Assembly (NCBI RefSeq): GCF_003932755.1
Contig: NZ_CP024202.1
Coordinates: forward strand, 2,976,001-3,040,000
Direction: 5' to 3'
DNA from: Methylomicrobium sp. wino1
GTDB taxonomy: Bacteria; Pseudomonadota; Gammaproteobacteria; Methylococcales; Methylomonadaceae
DNA length: 64,000 nt
The notes under the pieces were generated by a model, which made no database searches, was not told the origin of the DNA, and saw only the letters and a list, made by a program, of their open reading frames with translations. A program made the position numbers and the translations under genes. Numbering within the stretch: position 1 is the first letter of the stretch; the number at the start of each line of letters is the position of its first letter. This document shows positions 45,600 through 54,718 of the stretch, one piece after another.

Positions 45600-46943
45600 T
45601 TAGGAAAGGCCCAGTAATTTTTCAAGGTAATGAATGTTGCGCTGCCCTGAAATGAAGCCCGAATCGGTCATGATGTCTTTTTGGAGCGGTATATTGGTTT
45701 TTATACCGTCGATCACCATTTCGTTCAATGCGGTCGTCATTCTTGCAATGGCACTATTGCGATTTTCGCCGTGCGCGATCAGTTTACCGATCATCGAGTC
45801 GTAATAAGGCGGGACTTTGTAACCATTATAAATGTGCGTCTCGCATCGGATACCGGGGCCTCCTGGCATATGGAATTGATGGATCGTGCCGGGGCAGGGC
45901 ATAAAGGTCTTGGGGTCTTCTGCATTCAGTCGGCACTCGATCGCATGACCTTGAATTTTGACTTGGTCTTGAGTAATCGATAAGGGTAAGCCGTAGGCGA
46001 TACGCAATTGTTCCTTAACGATATCGAAACCGGTGACCATTTCGGTAACCGGATGCTCGACTTGAACCCGCGTGTTCATTTCTATGAAGAAGAATTCGCC
46101 CTTTTCGTAGAGAAATTCAAAGGTCCCGGCGCCCAAATAGCCGATATCGCGGCAAGCTTTGGCACATAATTCGCCCATACGGTTGCGCTCTTCGTCGGTA
46201 ATGCCGGGTGCGGGCGCTTCCTCGACGACTTTTTGGTGGCGGCGCTGCATTGAGCAATCGCGCTCGCCCAGATGGATTGCATTACCGTGTGAATCGGCCA
46301 TCACCTGGAATTCGATATGGCGCGGATCTTCCAGGAATTTTTCCATGTACACGGTGTCGTTCCCGAACGCGGCAGCCGCTTCTGCTTTCGTCATGGTAAT
46401 GGCATTGACCAATGCGGCCTCGGTATGTACGGTGCGCATTCCTCGTCCACCGCCGCCGCCAGCCGCTTTGATGATGACCGGGTAACCGATCTCCTGGGCC
46501 ATTTGCAGGTTTTGCTTATTATTGTCGGTCAATGGATTGCCGTTGCCCGGTACACAGGGAATGCCGGCTGTTATCATTGCCTTTTTTGCGGCGATTTTGT
46601 CGCCCATTATGCGGATCGTATCTGCATTCGGACCGATGAAAACAAAGCCGCTTTGCTTTACTTTTTCCGAAAAATCGGCATTTTCCGATAGAAAGCCGTA
46701 TCCCGGATGAATGGCTTCGGCATCGGTGACTTCGGCCGCGCTGATGATAGCTGGGATATTCAGATAACTATCGGTTGATGGAGCAGGGCCTATGCAAACC
46801 GACTCGTCGGCCAATCTGACATGTTTTAGATCCCGGTCCGCCACGGAATGCACCGCAACGACCTTGATACCCAATTCTCGGCAGGCGCGTAAGATGCGCA
46901 ACGCTATTTCGCCTCGATTGGCGATGACTATTTTATCGAACAT
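45600..46943 (-). CDS. accC: Acetyl-CoA carboxylase, biotin carboxylase subunit
   Basis: ATP-grasp enzyme that carboxylates the biotin of AccB, first step of fatty acid synthesis; 447 residues. It begins [20 protein letters not shown], has the glycine-rich [12 protein letters not shown] loop, HIEFQVMAD and [18 protein letters not shown]. It follows accB by 20 bases. Confidence 0.97.
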   Translation of the reverse strand: MFDKIVIANRGEIALRILRACRELGIKVVAVHSVADRDLKHVRLADESVCIGPAPSTDSYLNIPAIISAAEVTDAEAIHPGYGFLSENADFSEKVKQSGFVFIGPNADTIRIMGDKIAAKKAMITAGIPCVPGNGNPLTDNNKQNLQMAQEIGYPVIIKAAGGGGGRGMRTVHTEAALVNAITMTKAEAAAAFGNDTVYMEKFLEDPRHIEFQVMADSHGNAIHLGERDCSMQRRHQKVVEEAPAPGITDEERNRMGELCAKACRDIGYLGAGTFEFLYEKGEFFFIEMNTRVQVEHPVTEMVTGFDIVKEQLRIAYGLPLSITQDQVKIQGHAIECRLNAEDPKTFMPCPGTIHQFHMPGGPGIRCETHIYNGYKVPPYYDSMIGKLIAHGENRNSAIARMTTALNEMVIDGIKTNIPLQKDIMTDSGFISGQRNIHYLEKLLGLS

Positions 46944-46963
46944 GATTAAATACCTTTGGTTTG

Positions 46964-47407
46964 TTATTCAATGACGAACAAAGGTTGGTCATATTCGACG
47001 GGTTGGCTGTTTTCAACCAATATTTGCGTCACCGTACCGGTTTTATCGGCTTCGATTTGGTTGAGGATTTTCATCGCTTCGATGATACAGAGCGTGTCAC
47101 CTGCTTGTACTGCTTGTCCGATATCGATAAACGGCTTGGCGCCAGGAGTCGCGGACCGGTAGAAAGTACCGACCATCGGCGATTTGACGATGTGGCCGGT
47201 TATTTTCTTCTCGGCCGGTTCTGCAGGGCTTGGCGCCGGAGTCGGGGGTGTCGCAGTCGGGGCGAATTGAGCCGGTGCGTAGTTAACTTGCGCGGCATTT
47301 GAATAACGACTAATTCGGACGGATTCTTCCCCTTCACTGATTTCTAATTCGGCAATGTCCGATTCTTCGATGAGCTCAATCAGTTTTTTTATTTTTCTAA
47401 TATCCAT
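46964..47407 (-). CDS. accB: Acetyl-CoA carboxylase biotin carboxyl carrier protein
   Basis: Carrier of the biotin group, 147 residues. The biotin lysine lies in [13 protein letters not shown] Pro/Ala-rich linker (about 51-71) joins a short N-terminal domain to the C-terminal biotinyl domain (about 72-147). The order aroQ-accB-accC is a standard proteobacterial operon. Confidence 0.97.
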   Translation of the reverse strand: MDIRKIKKLIELIEESDIAELEISEGEESVRISRYSNAAQVNYAPAQFAPTATPPTPAPSPAEPAEKKITGHIVKSPMVGTFYRSATPGAKPFIDIGQAVQAGDTLCIIEAMKILNQIEADKTGTVTQILVENSQPVEYDQPLFVIE

Positions 47408-47411
47408 TGTG

Positions 47412-47858
47412 TTATGTTCTCTTGGCTAATATCTCGTGAGCGGCCGTCAAGGCCAATTCGTAACCGATGGCACCCAGTCCGCAAACAACTCCCACGGCAA
47501 TATCCGAAAAATAGGAATGTCTTCTAAACGCTTCCCGGGCATGTACGTTCGACAGATGCACTTCAATAAAGGGAATCTTGGTCGCCAGCAATGCGTCGCG
47601 TATCGCCACGCTGGTATGGGTAAAAGCCGCTGGATTGATAATGATAAAATCGACATCGTCGGAAAATGAACGATGAATCAGTTCCACGATTTGGTGTTCG
47701 GCATTGTACTGGTGAAAACGGAGCGCGTGACCAAGAGCCGAGGCAGATTTTTCCATCGCCAGCTGTATATCGGCTAAGGTTTTGCTACCGTAATGGGTAG
47801 GTTCTCTTAGACCCAGCAGATTCAAGTTCGGACCGTTAATAACGCAAAGATTCGCCAT
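47412..47858 (-). CDS. aroQ: 3-dehydroquinate dehydratase, type II
   Basis: Third step of the shikimate pathway, 148 residues. It has [13 protein letters not shown], the [18 protein letters not shown] block and [24 protein letters not shown]. It starts the aroQ-accB-accC unit. Confidence 0.97.
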   Translation of the reverse strand: MANLCVINGPNLNLLGLREPTHYGSKTLADIQLAMEKSASALGHALRFHQYNAEHQIVELIHRSFSDDVDFIIINPAAFTHTSVAIRDALLATKIPFIEVHLSNVHAREAFRRHSYFSDIAVGVVCGLGAIGYELALTAAHEILAKRT

Positions 47859-48007
47859 GCAATTGAAGTGCTAATTTAGATTCGGTGCCGATAATTCTCC
47901 CTAATTTAAGCACGTTTGTCCATATTTATGTCATTTAACACAAATACGCCGTAAAAACTGGATCTTTTAAGAACTTTGCCTGATTTATAGAATGATTTAA
48001 CGTTTTT

Positions 48008-48523
48008 TCAGTCGACCAGAGGTTCGATGATTTCGACAATTTTGGCGCGGGATAATTGTCCGGATTGCCTATGAATCATTTGACCTTGTTGATTGAAGAT
48101 AAGGCTGAAAGGAAGGATTCCGGCAGAATTTCCCCATTGCTGAGTCAGTATGATGCCTTGGTCACCGGCGATCAGTACCGGATAATTGATGTCGACAAAG
48201 TCGAGATATTTTTCGACCGATTCTTTAGTTTCGATAGCGATGCCGACAAATTGTAAGCCCTGGTCTTGGTATTCTTGCTGCAAGGCAACAAATTCGGGGA
48301 TTTCTTCACGGCAGGGCGGACACCAAGTTGCCCAAAAGTTCATGATGACGATTTTACCGCGCCATTCAGATAGGCTGCGTTCGTTGCCGGTCAAGTCGGG
48401 TAGTAGGTAATCCGGCAGTTCCATGGCATCTCTTGGCGTTTCCGGTTGTGTTTTGTTTTGCAGCCAAATTCCGCCGGCTAAAGCGACAAAAGCAGCGATG
48501 ATAAGTACCGTGGTTTGTTTCAT
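48008..48523 (-). CDS. TlpA/ResA-like thiol-disulfide protein
   Basis: Membrane-anchored thioredoxin-like protein, 171 residues, facing the periplasm. An N-terminal anchor (about 5-21) is followed by a redoxin domain with the C68-PP-C71 active site in NFWATWCPPCREE. It overlaps the dsbD stop codon by four bases, so it most likely takes electrons from DsbD for cytochrome maturation or protein repair. Confidence 0.9.
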   Translation of the reverse strand: MKQTTVLIIAAFVALAGGIWLQNKTQPETPRDAMELPDYLLPDLTGNERSLSEWRGKIVIMNFWATWCPPCREEIPEFVALQQEYQDQGLQFVGIAIETKESVEKYLDFVDINYPVLIAGDQGIILTQQWGNSAGILPFSLIFNQQGQMIHRQSGQLSRAKIVEIIEPLVD

Positions 48524-50760
48524 AAATCAACTTGCCGAAGAATGTCTAAAAAAGAATTGGCATCCTGATAGCCTATCACGCGTAAATGTTGTTTTTCGGC
48601 TAGATCGGCTCCGAAAAATAAAGTTGCCGGAGGACCGACTAAATTAAATTTTTTCAGCAAGGCTTGATGTTCGGCATTGTTTGCCGTGACATCCGCTTTC
48701 AATAAAACGAAGCGACTCAGCTCTTGTTTGACTTCAGGGTGCGCAAAGGTGTAGGCATCCATTTCCTTGCACGAGACACACCAGTCGGCATAAAAATCGA
48801 GCATGACCGGTTGATTGTTGCGAGCTGCCGTTTCTATCCGGTTTTCGAGTTCCTGTAACGAGGCGACTTTGACAAAGGATAGAGGATTGTCGGCCTCGGC
48901 TGTGCTTGTCATGCTCAGCCCCTGTAAGGGTTTTAGCGGGTTTTGGTTACCCATGCCCAAGCCGATTAATAACAAGACGCCATAGGCCAGCATCACGACG
49001 CCGGTGCCTTTCCAAAGTTTTTCCCAGCCGCCGGCATGTTCGCTCAACGGGTCGATGGCATTCAAATAAATGGCCGGTATGATCAGTAATAAAGCCCATA
49101 AGAACATCGTGATATCGGGGGGCAAAATACGGTCCAGCATCCATAAGGCGACAGCCAGCATGATCACGCCGAAGACTGCTTTGGTCGCATTCAGCCATTG
49201 ACCGGCCTTTGGTAATAATTTTCCGGCCGATGCGCCGAGAACCAATAGCGGTAAGCCCATGCCGAAACCCATCGCGAATAATGCGATACCGCCGAGTACC
49301 GCATCGCCGGTTTGGCCGATATAGATCAATGCGCCGGCCAATGGAGCCGCGACGCAGGGCCCTACGATCAACGACGACAAGGAGCCCATGATCGCCGCGC
49401 TCCAAAAGGAACCGTCACGGTGTTTATCGCTGGATTTATGCAGTCGCGTTTGAATCGACGCGGGCATTTCCAAGTTGTAAAAACCAAACATCGACAGCGA
49501 CAACAAGACGAAAATACCGCTGAACAGCGCGATAATCCAAGGTTGTTGAAAGGTCGTTTGCAGATTGCTGCCAAATAACGCGGCCAATACGCCGAATATC
49601 GTGTAGGTTAATGCAGAAGCGGTGACGTAACTCAGTGACAAAAGAAAGGCGCGGCTAGTGGTTACCCGCTTGCGTTGGCCGACGATGATGCCGGATAAAA
49701 TCGGTATCATCGGGAAAATACATGGCGTGAAAGACAGTAACAACCCGAATCCGAGAAAGGACAGTAGTGTTAGCCAGAGCGTGTTTTGATGCAACGATTG
49801 TACGATGCGGTCTTGTTCGGATTGCGGTGGGTCGATCCGAGTGCTTGTCGAGGAAATAATCGGCGTCGATACCGATGCGGTCGTCGGTAGAACCAATGGC
49901 GTACTTTGCGACATCGGAGGATAGCATACTCCTCGATCCGCGCACCCTTGAAATCGTGCTTGAAGGATAATATTTTGTTGATCCGCTTGATAGCGGTTAA
50001 TCGGCAGGTCGAAGCTTAGGTCGTTGCGGAAGATTTCAACGTCGCCGAATTCCTCGTCATGGTAGGGTGTGCCTCTGGGCAATGTGACGTTGCCGATTTT
50101 TACCTTTTCGGCATCTAGGATATCGAATTGAAATTTGTCGCGATACAAATAATAACCTTCCGCAATTTGCCAATTGACAGTCAATGTATTCGGGTCCTTG
50201 ACCGAAGCGAAGAAACGGAAGGCTTGTTCCGCCGGAAGCAATTCATCCTGGAACAGATTTAGCTTTAAGTCGCTCAGGCCCTCCTGGGCTAAGCCGAAAA
50301 TCGAACCGGTTTTTGCAGAAGAAGCTTGAGGTGATAGGTCGACTGTCAGTGTGGTCTTCTGAGGGGGATAACAAATGCCGATATCGGCGCAGCCCTGATG
50401 TGTAACCGTCAATTGCAAGGTATTAGGCGCGTCACCTAGCTTGATGAACGGTACCTTGACGGCGAGTTCGTTCCGATAAATGACCATATCGCCAAAAAAC
50501 TCGTCATGCTTGGTCTTTCCTGGGGGATAAGAGACATCGCCGAATGTAATCTGTTCTGATTGGTTTTCAACGCCCAATTTGTCACGGTACAAATAGTAGC
50601 CGTCGGCGATCTGCCAGGTTAAAACAATTTTGTTCTGTCCATTGCCCTTGGCAGTGAGTTTGAAAGCTTGCTCTTGCGGCAGTAAGTCGCTTTCGCTGAT
50701 GGCAAAGGTGGCTTGATGAAAAGTTGCAATGAGGCAAAGCAGTATTATTTTGATAGGCAT
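48520..50760 (-). CDS. dsbD: Thiol:disulfide interchange protein DsbD with duplicated N-terminal domain
   Basis: Carries reducing power from cytoplasmic thioredoxin to the periplasm. From the ATG at 50760 it has 746 residues, against about 565 in Escherichia coli. The extra length is a second alpha domain: copies at about 20-140 and 170-285 share LLPxEQAF, WQIAxGYYLYRDK and CADxGxCYPP, and both keep the redox cysteine pair (C124/C130, C273/C279). The membrane domain has FTPCIFPMIP and GPCVAAPLAG, and the C-terminal thioredoxin domain has DWCVSCKEM. A signal peptide fits the chosen start. It overlaps cutA upstream and tlpA downstream. Confidence 0.93.
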   Translation of the reverse strand: MPIKIILLCLIATFHQATFAISESDLLPQEQAFKLTAKGNGQNKIVLTWQIADGYYLYRDKLGVENQSEQITFGDVSYPPGKTKHDEFFGDMVIYRNELAVKVPFIKLGDAPNTLQLTVTHQGCADIGICYPPQKTTLTVDLSPQASSAKTGSIFGLAQEGLSDLKLNLFQDELLPAEQAFRFFASVKDPNTLTVNWQIAEGYYLYRDKFQFDILDAEKVKIGNVTLPRGTPYHDEEFGDVEIFRNDLSFDLPINRYQADQQNIILQARFQGCADRGVCYPPMSQSTPLVLPTTASVSTPIISSTSTRIDPPQSEQDRIVQSLHQNTLWLTLLSFLGFGLLLSFTPCIFPMIPILSGIIVGQRKRVTTSRAFLLSLSYVTASALTYTIFGVLAALFGSNLQTTFQQPWIIALFSGIFVLLSLSMFGFYNLEMPASIQTRLHKSSDKHRDGSFWSAAIMGSLSSLIVGPCVAAPLAGALIYIGQTGDAVLGGIALFAMGFGMGLPLLVLGASAGKLLPKAGQWLNATKAVFGVIMLAVALWMLDRILPPDITMFLWALLLIIPAIYLNAIDPLSEHAGGWEKLWKGTGVVMLAYGVLLLIGLGMGNQNPLKPLQGLSMTSTAEADNPLSFVKVASLQELENRIETAARNNQPVMLDFYADWCVSCKEMDAYTFAHPEVKQELSRFVLLKADVTANNAEHQALLKKFNLVGPPATLFFGADLAEKQHLRVIGYQDANSFLDILRQVDL

Positions 50761-51065
50761 GAATCGATCCATTTCAGATACTCAGGCAATGCGTGTTCGA
50801 CAGAGACCGCGACGATCTCGGGAAGTTCATAGGGATGCGCCTCTTGTATGCACTGTTCCACTTGCGGGTAAATATCGCGTCGTGTCTTAACTAGCAACAG
50901 GCATTCCTGGTTCGTTTCGATTTGATCTTGCCAGCGATAAACGGAAGTCAATCCTGGAAAAATATTTGCGCAAGCGGCTAAATTTTCTCCGATTAATGTT
51001 TGAGCGATTGAGCTTGCCGTATTCTGATCAGGACAGGTGCAAAAGATGATAATGTGATTCGACAT
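50745..51065 (-). CDS. cutA: Divalent-cation tolerance protein CutA
   Basis: Small trimeric protein of 106 residues tied to copper tolerance. It has CTCPDQNTASSIAQTLIGENLAACANI, then SVYRWQDQI and the HPYELPEIVAV block. It overlaps dsbD by 16 bases, an arrangement also known in enteric bacteria. Confidence 0.93.
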   Translation of the reverse strand: MSNHIIIFCTCPDQNTASSIAQTLIGENLAACANIFPGLTSVYRWQDQIETNQECLLLVKTRRDIYPQVEQCIQEAHPYELPEIVAVSVEHALPEYLKWIDSCLSK

Positions 51066-51344
51066 AACTGGAGACTCGGTCAATTTGTTCTGGAGTTTCG
51101 GTTTTAAAATCCCTATATTGTACCGTTTAATTCGGGATAAGGTCTCGGTGCGATTTTTCGCCGACCTTGGTTCATTGATTTTGAGCGGGTGAAAATGGGT
51201 TTATAACTTTCGTACTTCAAGTTTCGGTAGTGCCCAAGGACACCCGGTGCCGGATTTTGATCTTAGAGTAGGTATAATTGATTTCAAATGGGAAACTTTC
51301 CGGGGTTATCTGTTTCCAATGTGAAATTTGTTTAGGAATTTTAA
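51066..51344. other. Divergent intergenic region cutA-fxsA
   Basis: About 280 bases between divergent genes. No gene and no repeat family seen. Promoters for both sides are expected, but I could not pick convincing elements. Confidence 0.4.
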
Positions 51345-51782
51345 ATGAAAGTTTTTCAAGTTGTTTTTTTGTGTTTTTTGATTATTCCTTTTTTGGAGAT
51401 TTATTTGCTGCTGACCATCGGCGGCTTGATCGGTGTCTTTCCGACGGTTTTTTTGGTGGTATTTACTGCCGTATTGGGTGCTGCTTTGTTAAGACAGCAA
51501 GGTTTCGCGACCTTAAGACGTTTTCAAGATAATTTGAACCAGGGCGTAGTTCCCGCTTACGAAATGATTGAAGGGCCGATATTGTTGGTTGGTGGAGCAT
51601 TGTTATTGACTCCCGGTTTTTTTACCGATGTGCTTGGCTTTGCATGTCTAATTCCCCAACTGCGCGGAAAAATAGCCCGTTATGTGATTGAGAATCATCT
51701 GATACAGGCTGGTAGCGCGGTTCATCCTGGTCAATCTAAAGATAATAATGTCTTGGAAGGCGAATATAAAAAGGAGGAATGA
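51345..51782 (+). CDS. fxsA: FxsA-family membrane protein
   Basis: A 145-residue membrane protein of the FxsA family, whose overproduction relieves phage exclusion in Escherichia coli and whose normal role is unclear. Hydrophobic segments lie at about 4-21 and 24-45, with a third in ILLVGGALLLTPGFFTDVLGF. It has the family start FLEIYLLLTIGGLIG and the RQQGFATLRRFQ segment. A hydrophilic tail ends in KKEE. Confidence 0.9.
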   Translation: MKVFQVVFLCFLIIPFLEIYLLLTIGGLIGVFPTVFLVVFTAVLGAALLRQQGFATLRRFQDNLNQGVVPAYEMIEGPILLVGGALLLTPGFFTDVLGFACLIPQLRGKIARYVIENHLIQAGSAVHPGQSKDNNVLEGEYKKEE

Positions 51783-51835
51783 CAGGGCTTTATATTATTA
51801 CCTGCTTAATCTACGTCCCTGTAGAATTTAAGCGC

Positions 51836-52072
51836 TTATTCGCTGCTTTCCGAGACCCCGCTAGTGCAAGTGTTCTTATTGAGTCCGGAATAAACAGGAC
51901 ACCAACCGAAAAAAGAGGTTCCGATCAATACGGTTCCTATCAGTAATAAAAAGATTTTTGCGGTAAATAATGATATTAATACCAATGCCGCGCCTCCGAA
52001 CATGCGGTATTTTTTATCCTTATCGCCAAGATTGTGTTCGAATTTTATCATGCGTTTAAAATCGAAGCTCAT
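51836..52072 (-). CDS. DUF2892 (YgaP-type) small membrane protein
   Basis: A 78-residue protein with two hydrophobic segments (about 27-37 and 40-56) and the family ending SFFGWCPVYSGLNKNTC. The domain is seen alone or fused to rhodanese in other bacteria. Function unknown. It is convergent with fxsA. Confidence 0.85.
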   Translation of the reverse strand: MSFDFKRMIKFEHNLGDKDKKYRMFGGAALVLISLFTAKIFLLLIGTVLIGTSFFGWCPVYSGLNKNTCTSGVSESSE

Positions 52073-52179
52073 TGTAAGTCCCCTCTGCTAATTAATGTTG
52101 GTTATTAAAGCCCGGTCCGGCTGTCATTATTGCTTTCCTTAAACGCGCATAGCTTATAGAAATGTTTCAACGATAACAA

Positions 52180-54345
52180 ATGGATATTACTTCAATTATT
52201 AATCCTCTCAACGATGCTCAACGCGAGGCGGTATCGGCACCTTCCCGCGCAATGTTGGTTTTAGCCGGCGCCGGCAGCGGCAAGACCCGGGTCTTGGTGC
52301 ATCGCATCGCCTGGCAGATTCAAATCGAAGGCCATTCGCCGCATAGTATCTTGGCTGTCACCTTTACTAATAAAGCCGCAACGGAAATGCGCACCCGTGT
52401 AGAAGATCTGCTTAATATTTCGGCACGCTCGATGTGGATAGGTACCTTTCATGGGCTTGCGCATCGCCTGCTCAGACGTCACGCAAAAGATGCGCAACTG
52501 CCCGAAACCTTTCAAGTCATGGACTCGGACGATCAGTTGAGGCTGATCAAGCGCCTCTACAAAAACTTGAATCTGGACGAGGCCAAGTGGCCGCCCAAGC
52601 AAGCGCAATGGTATATCAACGGGCAAAAAGACGAAGGTATCCGAGCTAAGCACATGCTGGAAACCGGCGATTTTTTTCAACGGCAAATGCTGGCGATTTA
52701 TAAGGCTTATGAAGAGGTCTGTCAGCGCTCCGGTTTGGTCGATTTTGCCGAACTGTTGTTACGCGCGCACGAACTGCTGCGTGATAATCCCGAAATTCTG
52801 AGTTTTTATCAACAACGCTTCCGGCATGTGCATGTCGACGAATTTCAAGATACCAATACGATTCAATATGCTTGGTTACAATTGTTGACGCAAGACCGCG
52901 ATAATCTGTTCGTGGTCGGCGATGACGATCAATCCATTTACGGGTGGCGCGGCGCGAAAATTGAAAATATCTTCCGTTTTCAAAAGCATTTTCCGAATCA
53001 TAAAGTTGTCAAACTGGAACGAAACTACCGTTCGACCGGCCATATACTGAAAGCGGCCAATCGGGTTATCGAGCATAACGAAGGTAGGATGGGCAAGGAA
53101 CTTTGGACCGAAAGCGGCGACGGCGAACCGATTTCGGTCTATGCCGCGTTCAATGAGCAGGACGAGGCTTATTATGTTGTCGAGCGTATCCGGAAATGGG
53201 TCCATGAAGGCGGAATGCGAAGCGATATCGCGATTCTTTACCGCTCCAATGCGCAATCGCGCCAGTTCGAGGAAAAGCTAATCGCGACCAGTATTCCTTA
53301 TCGTGTCTACGGCGGCTTGCGGTTTTTCGAGCGTGCAGAAATCAAGAATGCCTTGGCCTATTTGCGCGTCATGGCCAATCCCGATGACGATGCCTCTTTC
53401 GAACGCGTCATCAATACGCCGACGCGCGGCATCGGTGCTAAATCATTGGACGACATTCGGGTGCTGGCGCGCGATAAGAATCTGTCGCTTCAGCAAGCGG
53501 CCAAATTTGCGATCGATCAGAGTTTGATGACACCCAGGGCAGCAAATGCCTTATCCGGGTTCATTGCTTTAGTTCGGAATCTTGCCGAACAGACGCAAGG
53601 CTTACCGTTGTTCGAGCAAGTCAAGGTCGTCGTCGAAAAGTCCGGGTTGATCGAATTCTATAAAAAAGAAAAAGGTGATAAAGGCGAGGCCCGCGTCGAA
53701 AACTTGGAAGAATTGGTCAATGCCGCTCGTTTATACGAGTATGATCAGGATAACGAAGAAAACCTAAGCGAACTCGATATGTTCCTGACGCATGCGGCGC
53801 TCGAGGCCGGCGACATGCAAGGCGATACCGGGAAAGATTGTATACAGCTGATGACCTTGCATACCGCCAAAGGCTTAGAATTTAAACGGGTATTTCTGGT
53901 TGGTTTTGAGGAAGGTTTGTTTCCGTCGCAACAATCGGTCGAGGATCCGGGGCGCTTGGAAGAAGAGCGTAGGCTTTGTTATGTCGGCATGACCCGCGCA
54001 ATGGAAAACTTGTGTTTGACTTATGCCGAATCCCGGCGCTTGTGGGGGCGCGAAACCTATCCGAAGCCTTCGCGGTTTTTGCGAGAAATTCCGGCCGAAA
54101 CGCTTCAGGAAGTCAGGATGCGCGCCCAGGTCAGCCGTCCGGTTTCATTTACCGGAAACGTGGATAGTCATGAACCGGGTTCATACAAATTGGGGCAGCG
54201 GGTCCGCCATGAAAAATTCGGCGAAGGTGTGGTGTTGCAAAGGGAAGGAAGCGGCGCGCAGGAGCGAATTCAGATCAATTTCCAAGCAGTGGGCATCAAA
54301 TGGCTGATGTTATCATATGCCAAGTTGGAAGGGGTTGGGGCGTAA
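52180..54345 (+). CDS. uvrD: DNA helicase II UvrD
   Basis: Superfamily 1 helicase for excision and mismatch repair, 721 residues, same length as the Escherichia coli protein. Walker A is AGAGSGKT (29-36), motif II VHVDEFQDTN, then DDDQSIYGWRGA, LERNYRS, TLHTAKGLEFKRVFL and YVGMTRAMENL. The C-terminus has the Tudor-like GQRVRHEKFGEGVVL fold that contacts partners. A tentative promoter with TTGCTT (52130) and TTATAG (52154) precedes it. Rep is similar, but length and tail favour UvrD. Confidence 0.95.
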   Translation: MDITSIINPLNDAQREAVSAPSRAMLVLAGAGSGKTRVLVHRIAWQIQIEGHSPHSILAVTFTNKAATEMRTRVEDLLNISARSMWIGTFHGLAHRLLRRHAKDAQLPETFQVMDSDDQLRLIKRLYKNLNLDEAKWPPKQAQWYINGQKDEGIRAKHMLETGDFFQRQMLAIYKAYEEVCQRSGLVDFAELLLRAHELLRDNPEILSFYQQRFRHVHVDEFQDTNTIQYAWLQLLTQDRDNLFVVGDDDQSIYGWRGAKIENIFRFQKHFPNHKVVKLERNYRSTGHILKAANRVIEHNEGRMGKELWTESGDGEPISVYAAFNEQDEAYYVVERIRKWVHEGGMRSDIAILYRSNAQSRQFEEKLIATSIPYRVYGGLRFFERAEIKNALAYLRVMANPDDDASFERVINTPTRGIGAKSLDDIRVLARDKNLSLQQAAKFAIDQSLMTPRAANALSGFIALVRNLAEQTQGLPLFEQVKVVVEKSGLIEFYKKEKGDKGEARVENLEELVNAARLYEYDQDNEENLSELDMFLTHAALEAGDMQGDTGKDCIQLMTLHTAKGLEFKRVFLVGFEEGLFPSQQSVEDPGRLEEERRLCYVGMTRAMENLCLTYAESRRLWGRETYPKPSRFLREIPAETLQEVRMRAQVSRPVSFTGNVDSHEPGSYKLGQRVRHEKFGEGVVLQREGSGAQERIQINFQAVGIKWLMLSYAKLEGVGA

Positions 54346-54380
54346 CATATCGGCTGTGGTCCGAGTCAACCAAAACGTTT

Positions 54381-54404
54381 GGGGCGGGTTAAATAACCCG
54401 CCCC
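54381..54404. terminator. Perfect GC hairpin after uvrD
   Basis: GGGGCGGGTT (54381-54390) and AACCCGCCCC (54395-54404) form a perfect 10-base stem with an AAAT loop, 36 bases past the uvrD stop. No T-run follows, so this may be a repeat-type hairpin. Confidence 0.4.
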
Positions 54405-54412
54405 CGCGCGTT

Positions 54413-54494
54413 GTAGCCCGTATGCAGCGTAGCGGAATACGGGAACGGCGCGGCCTCGAACTTCCTGGATTGGGCTGCGCTTCATCCTGGCTAC
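54413..54494. repeat. 82-bp dispersed palindromic repeat, copy 3
   Basis: Starts GTAGCCCGTATGCAGCG and ends CTTCATCCTGGCTAC. Same length as copies at 4217 and 8956. The rest of the uvrD-nasA gap (54495-54718) is AT-rich with no gene seen. Confidence 0.75.
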
Positions 54495-54718
54495 GCTGCA
54501 AATTTTTATAAACCTAAATTCGTCAGTCAGTCCGAGAAAATCACGAAACTAATCGTACGGCTACGTAAATCTCTTGAATCACTTATTGGGTGAGCAACTT
54601 GGAAAATATAACTATTTAAATATTTTCGTGTATTTCGTGGACAAAATGCATTTTATGAATAACAAGTTATTGAATTAACTTCTTCTTGATCTCCATGGTG
54701 GAATGCTTTTTTGGATGG

